Part shown: positions 33,160-39,439 of the stretch, in pieces
How positions within the stretch are numbered: position 1 is the stretch's first letter
How the letters are laid out: each line of letters opens with the position of its first letter
Assembly (NCBI GenBank): GCA_910589305.1
Contig: CAJUTV010000019.1
Coordinates: 1-39,439, forward strand
DNA: 39,439 bases
Origin: an uncultured Lachnospira sp.
GTDB lineage: Bacteria > Bacillota > Clostridia > Lachnospirales > Lachnospiraceae
Direction: 5' to 3'
Program-made: the position numbers and the translations under genes
Notes under the pieces: generated by a model
What the model saw: the letters and a program-made list of their open reading frames with translations, nothing else
What the model was told of the DNA's origin: nothing
Database searches by the model: none

Positions 33160-33912
33160 ATGGCACATATTAGAATAAATTATCATTCATCAATTCTTCA
33201 AATGCCAATTGTGTTAGATGTGCTTCTTCCACAAGGTCATGGGGGTTATAAGGTTCTTTATCTGCTGCATGGAGCAGGCGGAGACCATGCAAGCTGGATT
33301 CTTAAATCAAGAATTGCGGATTATGTGGAAGGTGCTAATTTAGCTGTCATTATGCCTTCAGGCAACAATAAATTTTATGTAAATAACATTAATGGAAAAG
33401 ATTATTTTTCATTTATCACACAAGAATTAACCGATATGTGCCAGAAATGGTTTAAGATTAGTAAAGAGTCCGTTGACCGCTATATTGCAGGAATGTCGAT
33501 GGGAGGTTACGGCGCTTATTATGCTGCCTTAAAAAAACCGTCATTTTATCACTGTGCATTTTCTTATTCAGGTCTGTTAAATATTATTGAGCGGTATAAA
33601 AGCCCTCAAGGTCTTGAGATGTCCCCAACATTTGGTACAAAACAGCAACTTATAAACAATTTATATGACTTATATCAACTTATAAACAATAATTCCACAA
33701 AAAATGTGGATAACTCTACTCAATTTATAACTTTTTGTGGATTACAGGATTCAAAAAGGCATATGAGTGAAGAATTTGCCCAAAAAGCAAAAAAAGCAGG
33801 ATATACTGTTTTATTACAGGAAGAAGAAGGCGGTCATAATTGGGAATATTGGGATAAATGTATCAAACAAACCATTTCTTATATTGTAAAGGAGACAAAT
33901 AGATGTCGATAA
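33160..33912 (+). CDS. Esterase of the esterase D / tributyrin esterase type
   Basis: A 250-residue cytoplasmic alpha/beta hydrolase with a complete triad: oxyanion region LYLLHGAGGDHASW (HGAGGD at 37-42), nucleophile elbow GMSMGGYGA (Ser113), acid in CGLQDSKR (about Asp197), histidine in EEGGHNWEYW (about His226). These match the family that includes S-formylglutathione hydrolase, acetyl-xylan and tributyrin esterases; it probably removes acyl groups from small esters or sugars. The ATG at 33160 is preceded by GGGG; the ATG at 33148 is part of that leader. Its stop overlaps the next gene by ten bases. Confidence 0.9.
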   Translation: MAHIRINYHSSILQMPIVLDVLLPQGHGGYKVLYLLHGAGGDHASWILKSRIADYVEGANLAVIMPSGNNKFYVNNINGKDYFSFITQELTDMCQKWFKISKESVDRYIAGMSMGGYGAYYAALKKPSFYHCAFSYSGLLNIIERYKSPQGLEMSPTFGTKQQLINNLYDLYQLINNNSTKNVDNSTQFITFCGLQDSKRHMSEEFAQKAKKAGYTVLLQEEEGGHNWEYWDKCIKQTISYIVKETNRCR

Positions 33913-34349
33913 TGAATATGAATTTGTTTTCTATAAAGTTAAAACGTATGATTGATGTTACAATAATTCTTCCAGATGATATAAAGTCTAATGATAATCT
34001 TCAATGTTTATGGTTTTATTATCATCAAAATATAAGTGCTATGGACTGGCTGTGTCATACATACTTGGCAGATTATGTAAATGAAAAGCATTTTGCAGCA
34101 ATCATTCCTGAAGTTTTTGAAATAAGTTCACAAAATGATAAACCTATAATAGGGGAATTGAGTACGAATATTAAAAATATGTTTGCATGTATTTCGGAGC
34201 GTGAAGAAGATAATTTTTTTGACAAAGAATATTATCTTGAATATGAGAAGGATTTTGATTATACTTATAACAAAATACAAGATGCAAAATATGAATGGGA
34301 GTTTTTAAATACAAGGACGCTGCGTTTTATAAACACTGTTTTGAGATAA
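33903..34349 (+). CDS. Shrunken, non-catalytic paralogue of the upstream esterase
   Basis: 148 residues. The N-terminal 60 align by eye with the upstream esterase: IDVTIILPDD against IVLDVLLPQG, LADYVNEKHFAAIIPE against IADYVEGANLAVIMPS. The C terminus also aligns: YEWEFLNTRTLRFINTVL against HNWEYWDKCIKQTISYIV. The segment between, with the nucleophile elbow and acid, is gone; the HGAGGD turn has become YHQNIS, and the catalytic histidine position is Tyr. AAGGAG precedes the ATG, which overlaps the esterase gene by ten bases, so translation is probably coupled. It may be decaying, or a binding partner of the intact esterase. The frame is open and shows no internal stop. Confidence 0.75.
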   Translation: MSIMNMNLFSIKLKRMIDVTIILPDDIKSNDNLQCLWFYYHQNISAMDWLCHTYLADYVNEKHFAAIIPEVFEISSQNDKPIIGELSTNIKNMFACISEREEDNFFDKEYYLEYEKDFDYTYNKIQDAKYEWEFLNTRTLRFINTVLR

Positions 34350-34491
34350 AAGCAATTTTTAAGCTGCAAAATATTGCAAAATTAAATACATTGTAATAAA
34401 CGAATAAAATGTTTAATTTATATATATACAATAAATATTACAATAAAAGTTATTGGAATAAAAATCATTCTTAAAAAGGGAAAAAGCTAAT

Positions 34492-35334
34492 ATGAGAGAA
34501 ATTAATGTAAATTTAATCACAGAAAATGTCAAAGAAATGTGTATTGAGGCAAACCATTTTCTTTCAGAAGATATGAAAAAAACATTTGAGAAAGCTGTTA
34601 AGACAGAGGAGTCTTCTCTTGGCAGACAAGTGTTAAATCAATTACAAGAAAATCTGGATATTGCAGGGTCACAGATGATACCTATATGTCAAGATACAGG
34701 TATGGCTGTTATTTTTATAAATGTTGGACAAGATGTACATTTTGTGGGAGGCAATCTTGAAGATGCAATTAATGAAGGTGTAAGACAAGGATATATTGAG
34801 GGATATTTAAGAAAATCCGTTGTCTCTGACCCTATTATCCGTGAAAATACAAAAGATAACACACCTGCAATTATACATTATTCTATCGTTTCAGGAGATA
34901 AGGTAGATATAACGATTGCACCAAAGGGCTTTGGCAGTGAAAATATGAGCAGAGTATTTATGTTAAAGCCTGCTGATGGTATAGAGGGCGTTAAGGAAGC
35001 TATACTTACAGCTGTAAAAGATGCTGGACCAAATGCCTGTCCGCCAATGGTTGTTGGCGTAGGAATTGGAGGAACGTTTGAAAAATGTGCATTGATGGCA
35101 AAAAAAGCACTTACACGAAATCTTGAAGAGAAATCACCAGTAAAATATGTAGATGAATTAGAACAAGAAATGCTTGAAAAAATTAATAGGCTGGGTATAG
35201 GACCAGGTGGACTTGGGGGCACACAGACTGCTTTAGCAGTCAATATTGAAGTCTATCCAACACATATTGCAGGACTTCCAGTTGCAATTAATATTTGCTG
35301 TCATGTTAATAGACATGCACATAGAATGATTTAA
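34492..35334 (+). CDS. fumA: Class I fumarate hydratase, alpha subunit
   Basis: A 280-residue oxygen-sensitive 4Fe-4S subunit that interconverts fumarate and malate together with the beta subunit at 35557. Seen: PICQDTGMAVIFINVG with the first iron-binding cysteine, TIAPKGFGSENMSR, AGPNACPPMVVGVGIGGTFE with a second cysteine, and GPGGLGGTQTALAVNI with later conserved residues. The closely related tartrate dehydratase alpha subunit has the same fold; without assay fumarase is the likelier call in a fermenter. The beta gene is 222 nt downstream on the same strand, farther than usual for such a pair. Confidence 0.9.
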   Translation: MREINVNLITENVKEMCIEANHFLSEDMKKTFEKAVKTEESSLGRQVLNQLQENLDIAGSQMIPICQDTGMAVIFINVGQDVHFVGGNLEDAINEGVRQGYIEGYLRKSVVSDPIIRENTKDNTPAIIHYSIVSGDKVDITIAPKGFGSENMSRVFMLKPADGIEGVKEAILTAVKDAGPNACPPMVVGVGIGGTFEKCALMAKKALTRNLEEKSPVKYVDELEQEMLEKINRLGIGPGGLGGTQTALAVNIEVYPTHIAGLPVAINICCHVNRHAHRMI

Positions 35335-35556
35335 CAGTATCAGAAAGTTTTTTGTTTTTTAGTACAAATCAGATTTGCAGATTTTAACAGGCGTTGAAAC
35401 GTTCGTTCAAATATTATAAATCACCAATGATAGTATAAGTAAACAGCAAAAAATTGCAAATATCAGCTTGATTTTTGTAAGTTGTATTGCTTATTTTGTT
35501 AGAAATATAGATTGTAAGTATTTATTTAATTGTAGAATTTTAGAAATGAGGGACAA

Positions 35557-36126
35557 ATGGATAAGTATATAAAAGTGCCTATAAGCAATGAAGATGCAGG
35601 GTTGCTTAAGGCAGGGGATTATGTATATATAACAGGTACGATATATACGGCAAGAGATGCTGCACATAAAAGAATGGTGGAATCGTTGCAAAAAGGTGAA
35701 AAACTGCCTTTTGATATAAAAAATAATATTATTTATTATATGGGACCTTCACCTGCTAGAGAAGGCAAACCAATAGGTTCAGCAGGACCAACTACAGCAA
35801 GCAGAATGGATAAATACACACCTGCATTATTGGATTTAGGTCTTGTAGGAATGATTGGAAAAGGCAAACGCTCTAAGGAAGTCATTGATGCAATGATAAG
35901 AAACAGGGCAGTATATTTTGCGGCTGTAGGTGGCGCAGGAGCGATACTTTCACAGAGAATTAAAAAAGCTCAAGTAATAGCCTATGATGATTTAGGAACA
36001 GAAGCTATCCGACAATTAGAAGTTGAAAATTTCCCAGTAATTGTAGTAATTGACAGCAAAGGAAATAATTTATATGAATCAGTAATAAAGGAGTTTAATA
36101 AGAGTGAGCAAACGCAGGTTAATTGA
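35557..36126 (+). CDS. fumB: Class I fumarate hydratase, beta subunit
   Basis: A 189-residue partner of the alpha subunit. It has DYVYITGTIYTARDAAHKRM, YYMGPSPAREGKPIGSAGPT and GKGKRSKEVIDAMIRNRAVY, all typical of the swivelling beta domain of split iron-sulfur hydratases. The ribosome-binding site is AGAAATGAGG. The last 23 bases overlap the following membrane-protein gene, which suggests cotranscription. The 222-nt gap before it (35335-35556) holds no gene I recognise. Confidence 0.9.
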   Translation: MDKYIKVPISNEDAGLLKAGDYVYITGTIYTARDAAHKRMVESLQKGEKLPFDIKNNIIYYMGPSPAREGKPIGSAGPTTASRMDKYTPALLDLGLVGMIGKGKRSKEVIDAMIRNRAVYFAAVGGAGAILSQRIKKAQVIAYDDLGTEAIRQLEVENFPVIVVIDSKGNNLYESVIKEFNKSEQTQVN

Positions 36127-37174
36127 TGTACTGTTTTTGTTAATTATATTTGGTTTAACAGTATATTATATATTTTATGGACAAGATATTGATTTACAGA
36201 CACTTTTTGAAAGAATATGTGAGGCGGATATTCGATGGCTTTTATTGGCAGTTGTTGCGATAGTCGCTCATATTTTTAGCGAATCTTGCGTTATTCATTT
36301 TTTATTTAAAGACATTGGAATATATACAAAAAGATTTACTTGTTTTTTATATTCATGTGTTGGATTCTTTTTTTGCTGTATTACACCATCTTCTACGGGT
36401 GGGCAGCCAGCTCAAATGTTTTATATGAAAAAAAATAAAATACCTGTGTCTATATCATCGGTTGTAATGATGATTATAACAATAGCTTATAAGCTGGTAT
36501 TAGTAGTTGCTGGTTTATTTTTAATTTTGTTTGACCGTAAATTTATAGAAACATATTTAAGTGATATTATGTTTTTTTTTATACTAGGAATTGTGATTAA
36601 TGTTGTTGTTGTTGCATTTATGTTGTTAGTATTATTTAATCAAACGGTTGCCAGAAAGATTATTCAAGGTATTTTATATATTCTTAAAAAAATACATTTA
36701 TTGAAAAAAAGTGAAAAATTAGAAAAAAGAATTGATAATTTTCTTAATTCTTATACAGAAACAGCAAAATACTTAAAAAGTCATATTATGATTTTTATAA
36801 AGGCATTGCTTGTAACGACTTTTGAAAGATTCTCATATTTTTTTGTAACCTATTTTGTATATAAATCTTATGGGTTATCAGGAAGCAGTATGTATGTTGT
36901 TGTGATGCTTCAATGTGTGATATCACTTTCAGTAGATATGCTTCCATTGCCAGGTGGTATGGGTATCACAGAGGTATTATTTAAACGTGTATATTTGCCG
37001 ATATTTGGACAGGCATTGCTTTTTCCGGGTATGATATTAAGTCGTTCATTGACTTTTTATACAGAATTGATACTTTGTGCTATTTTTACTTTATTTGCAC
37101 ATGTATATATTGGACGTTTTACAAAGAAGGAAATAGAACAAATGGAAGTTTATCATAAAGACTTTTCATCATAA
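36104..37174 (+). CDS. Lysylphosphatidylglycerol synthase transmembrane-region family protein (flippase-like)
   Basis: A 356-residue integral membrane protein with about eight segments, resembling the YbhN/MprF N-terminal flippase region (LPG_synthase_TM). Seen: CVGFFFCCITPSSTGGQPAQ, followed by MFYMKKNKIPVSISSVVMM, and near the C terminus LPLPGGMGITEVLFKRVY, both conserved in the family. There is no soluble aminoacyl-transferase domain, so it is not a full MprF. Likely it moves or handles a lipid; the substrate is unknown. The start is GTG at 36104, inside fumB, with AAGGAG 11 bases upstream. psd, a lipid enzyme, lies 454 nt downstream. Confidence 0.88.
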   Translation: MSKRRLIDVLFLLIIFGLTVYYIFYGQDIDLQTLFERICEADIRWLLLAVVAIVAHIFSESCVIHFLFKDIGIYTKRFTCFLYSCVGFFFCCITPSSTGGQPAQMFYMKKNKIPVSISSVVMMIITIAYKLVLVVAGLFLILFDRKFIETYLSDIMFFFILGIVINVVVVAFMLLVLFNQTVARKIIQGILYILKKIHLLKKSEKLEKRIDNFLNSYTETAKYLKSHIMIFIKALLVTTFERFSYFFVTYFVYKSYGLSGSSMYVVVMLQCVISLSVDMLPLPGGMGITEVLFKRVYLPIFGQALLFPGMILSRSLTFYTELILCAIFTLFAHVYIGRFTKKEIEQMEVYHKDFSS

Positions 37175-37360
37175 ACTGCTATTTTTATAAGCAATAAATT
37201 AAATGCTGCATTTAAAAATAAATTTTTAATTTCTTTTAATTAAATTAATAAATATTCTAAACATTTACTCATTTACAATAAAATAATATATCAAATGTAA
37301 TATTTTATCAGGGTATTATAAATATTTTATTATTATATAATTTCCATATAACAGAATTTT

Positions 37361-37482
37361 ACTTCATCAAGAAATTTCCCATTTCAATGCCGCAAAAACG
37401 TAAGTGAGGGGGAGAACTTGCGTTGTGATAGCAGCTAGGTGGTTTAGGCAAGTAGCATATTGTAAATATCAGATTTGACTAT
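37361..37482 (+). repeat. Structured intergenic repeat, copy C
   Basis: TCATCAAGAAATTTCCCATT, TCAATGCCGCAAAAACGTAA, AACTTGCGTTGTGATAGCAG and GGCAAGTAGCATATTGTAAA follow copies A and B in order. The small GGGTGT/ACACCC hairpin of A and B is missing. The remaining parts of the 37175-37628 gap are very AT-rich and show no gene. Confidence 0.7.
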
Positions 37483-37628
37483 TATATAGTTTTTTTATTT
37501 ATGTAGATATATGTGCATAGTGATATGTTTATAAATATTTATTATAATTATATAAAATATTTTATTGATATTTTATATAACTTTAAAAATAAGGGTACAA
37601 TTGCTATTAAAGAAAGGATTGTAATATT

Positions 37629-38504
37629 ATGAAATATATAGATAGGACAGGTACAATACAAGGAAGTGATGATATACAAGATAGATTTTTAAAAGGTCTT
37701 TATTCTAATATAGTGGGAAGATTTATTATATCGTTACTTGTGCATCCTTGCGTGTCAAAGGTGGGGGGATGGTTCTTGTCAACAAAATGGTCAAGTAAAG
37801 TTATTCCATCTTTTTGCAAAAGTAATCATATTGATTTAAGCCTCTATAATAAACAAGAATTTGATTCATATAATGATTTTTTTACAAGAAAGCTTTTAGA
37901 AGATAAAAAAGAAATTGATTATAATCCAACTCATTTGGTTAGTCCTTGTTATTCTAAGCTTAGTGTGTATCCTATTGCTAAAAATATGTCATTTAAAGTA
38001 AAAAATACAAGATATACATTGTCAAGATTGCTTAGAAGTAAAAAGTTGGCATCAAAGTATGAAGGGGGCGTTGTCTGTATTTTTCGATTAACAGTTGATG
38101 ATTATCATAGATATATGTATATTGATGATGGATATCAAACTCAGGAAAGAAAAATTAAAGGTGTTTTTCATACAGTTAATCCAGTTGCCAATGATGTGTA
38201 TCCAATATACAAAGAAAATACAAGAGCATACAGTGTACTTCAATCAAAAAATTTTGGCAATGTTATTATGATGGAGGTTGGCGCACTTTTAGTAGGAAAA
38301 ATTACAAATCATCATTGTTGCTGTAATGTGAAAAGAGGCGAAGAAAAAGGCTATTTTGAGTTTGGTGGTTCTTCTATTATCTTGATTTTTCAAAAGGATA
38401 AGATAAAGATAGATAAAGATATTTGGAATAATTCTATAAATGGTATGGAAACAAAGGTTTGCATGGGTGAAAAAATTGGAGAAAAGTTTATAATTAATAG
38501 TTGA
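37629..38504 (+). CDS. psd: Phosphatidylserine decarboxylase
   Basis: A 291-residue enzyme that makes phosphatidylethanolamine. It is a pyruvoyl enzyme formed by self-cleavage: the cleavage motif appears as FGGSSIILIF (Gly247-Ser248), in place of the LGST of proteobacterial enzymes. Conserved histidines lie in DDYHRYMYIDDG and FHTVNPVANDVYPIY; the N-terminal part has FDSYNDFFTRKL. The size fits the Clostridium-type (PSD-II-like) form. AAAGG precedes the ATG. No phosphatidylserine synthase gene is in the window. The stop codon overlaps the -35 box of the tRNA-Ser promoter. Confidence 0.93.
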   Translation: MKYIDRTGTIQGSDDIQDRFLKGLYSNIVGRFIISLLVHPCVSKVGGWFLSTKWSSKVIPSFCKSNHIDLSLYNKQEFDSYNDFFTRKLLEDKKEIDYNPTHLVSPCYSKLSVYPIAKNMSFKVKNTRYTLSRLLRSKKLASKYEGGVVCIFRLTVDDYHRYMYIDDGYQTQERKIKGVFHTVNPVANDVYPIYKENTRAYSVLQSKNFGNVIMMEVGALLVGKITNHHCCCNVKRGEEKGYFEFGGSSIILIFQKDKIKIDKDIWNNSINGMETKVCMGEKIGEKFIINS

Positions 38505-38529
38505 CATATATAAAATCATTTGATATAAT
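38501..38529 (+). promoter_or_regulatory. Consensus promoter of tRNA-Ser
   Basis: TTGACA (38501-38506), a 17-base spacer and TATAAT (38524-38529): both boxes are perfect. The -35 box contains the psd stop codon. The first transcribed base should fall near 38536, giving a leader of about 25 nt. Confidence 0.9.
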
Positions 38530-38560
38530 CACCATCGTGATTAATATTTAATATTGGTAT

Positions 38561-38648
38561 GGAGAAGTACTCAAGAGGTTGAAGAGGCGCCCCTGCTAAG
38601 GGTGTAGGTCGGGCAACCGGCGCGAGGGTTCAAATCCCTCCTTCTCCG
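38561..38648 (+). tRNA. tRNA-Ser(GCU), reads AGC/AGU
   Basis: Acceptor GGAGAAG/CTTCTCC, anticodon loop CTGCTAA with anticodon GCT, a long variable arm (GGTCGGGCAACCGGC region) typical of class II tRNAs, and T loop TTCAAAT. The discriminator is G. CCA is not encoded. Confidence 0.96.
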
Positions 38649-38662
38649 CTTGGCAGAGGATG

Positions 38663-38693
38663 CCCGTAAGCTATATAGTTTACGGGGTTTTTT
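38663..38693 (+). terminator. Terminator after tRNA-Ser
   Basis: CCCGTAA (38663-38669) pairs with TTACGGG (38680-38686), followed by six Ts (38688-38693). Confidence 0.88.
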
Positions 38694-38753
38694 AACCTGA
38701 TATAAGTTTATGAATATAGTAGATATCAATTTTTGATTTTAATATATATTTAT

Positions 38754-38895
38754 TTAACCTCATCAAGGAAGTCCTCCACTTCAATGCTATAAAGGCATAA
38801 GTGTGGGTGGGGACTTGCGTTACGATAGTAGCTATGAGGTTAGGGTGTCAAACACCCAAGCAAGTAGCGTAGCGGATTGCGAATATCTACTTAAC
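38754..38895 (+). repeat. Structured intergenic repeat, copy A
   Basis: Reference copy. Outer stem AACCTCAT/ATGAGGTT encloses AAGTCC/GGACTT, inside which are CACTT/AAGTG and ATGC/GCAT around loop TATAAAG. After the outer stem come GGGTGT/ACACCC with a 3-nt loop and AAGTAG/CTACTT. It is nearly identical to copy B at 10707-10852 in inverted orientation. No open frame of note lies inside. The region to the right, up to the promoter at 39242, is very AT-rich and without a recognisable gene. Confidence 0.8.
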
Positions 38896-39241
38896 TAGTT
38901 CTGGTATAAATATACTTAAATTGGTAAAAATAAGTTAAATGAAACAGAACGAATATTTTTAAAACAAAGATATTTACTTTATGTATAAACAAAAAAATAT
39001 TATATATTTTAAAATTTTTACTCAATATGTTTTGTGTATGATTGATAGCATGATATAAAAAATTAGTTTTTATATAATTGTATAAGTTTAAAAATTAATT
39101 ATAGTGTTATTAAAAATAGAACAAAGATATATAAAAACATATATTAAGTAAAGAAAAGATATAATAATTCTCTGTTTCAAAGGGATAAATTTTAATATTA
39201 TACAAAAAATAGAAAAAAATAGAAAAAATTTAAAAAAGTTA

Positions 39242-39273
39242 TTGACATAATTTAATTATGATGGTAATATAAT
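39242..39273 (+). promoter_or_regulatory. Probable rRNA operon promoter
   Basis: TTGACA (39242-39247) with TAATAT (39265-39270) at 17 bases; an overlapping TATAAT (39268-39273) is at 20 bases. It lies directly before the leader described next. Confidence 0.65.
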
Positions 39274-39439
39274 CAAGTCGCCGCGAGCGGGAGCCGCAAA
39301 GAGCGACAAAAAGAGAAAAATAAAAAATAATATTGAAAATTGTTTTTTATTTATAATTGAACCTTGAAAACAAATGCTAAATCGAAAAACGATAGCAGAA
39401 TAGTAAACCAACCCTGAAAATTCTAAAAGAATGAAGATT
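39274..39439 (+). other. Probable 5' leader of an rRNA operon (16S gene beyond the window)
   Basis: After a strong promoter there is a GC-rich structured stretch (GTCGC/GCGAC enclosing GCGG/CCGC, about 39278-39306) and then ACCTTGAAAACAAATGCTAA, a type of sequence common in clostridial pre-16S leaders. No open frame is present and no 16S sequence is reached before the window ends. The call is by pattern and by position next to a tRNA near the origin. Confidence 0.5.

Overview
The window is the chromosomal replication-origin region of an AT-rich, anaerobic Firmicute, most likely a member of the Lachnospiraceae (Clostridia); I cannot fix the genus. The evidence is the classic order around the origin (gyrA, gyrB, recF, yaaA, dnaN, oriC, dnaA, oriC, rpmH, rnpA, yidD, yidC, jag, mnmE, mnmG, rsmG), the clostridial DUF4446 and DUF3881 genes beside parAB and serS, and oxygen-sensitive or anaerobe-type enzymes (rubrerythrin, two-subunit iron-sulfur fumarase).

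Layout. Positions 1-1590 are visibly richer in G+C. They hold the tail of a radical SAM gene and the C-terminal piece of a large serine recombinase, probably the eroded end of an integrated mobile element. It abuts a tRNA-Arg(CCU), beside which lies a second, broken 5' half of an Arg tRNA. From 1861 to 10138 run leftward genes: a chemoreceptor, a DUF3881 protein, an HD-GYP protein, serS, DUF4446, parB and parA. Positions 10140-15500 form an irregular pocket with two parS sites, a TraX-like membrane protein, a response regulator lacking its phospho-acceptor Asp, a possible decayed DegS-like partner, an alpha/beta hydrolase lacking an expected catalytic residue, and rubrerythrin. Positions 15760-24679 carry gyrA-gyrB-recF-yaaA-dnaN-dnaA. 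The origin is bipartite: a DnaA-box array, six TAG DnaA-trios and an AT-rich unwinding tract lie between dnaN and dnaA, and a second box group lies between dnaA and rpmH. Rightward genes follow: rpmH to rsmG, an esterase with a shrunken paralogue, fumarase alpha/beta, a flippase-like membrane protein, phosphatidylserine decarboxylase, tRNA-Ser(GCU), and what looks like the promoter and leader of an rRNA operon at the right edge.

How the parts work together. DnaA, DnaN, RecF, gyrase and ParAB/parS start, carry out and segregate replication. RpmH, RnpA, YidC/YidD, Jag, MnmE/MnmG and RsmG serve translation, tRNA maturation and modification, and membrane insertion. Genes are mostly co-directional with the forks leaving oriC; the exceptions are the three rightward genes in the 10.9-15.5 kb pocket.

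The least explained signals are intergenic. One is a roughly 120-145 nt structured repeat with at least six full or partial copies, all oriented along replication whichever way the neighbouring genes run. Another is a stem-loop directly upstream of the ribosome-binding sites of several unrelated genes, with paired arms that change together. Others are hairpin-rich blocks before mnmE, mnmG and yidC. All comparisons were made by eye; no search or folding program was run.
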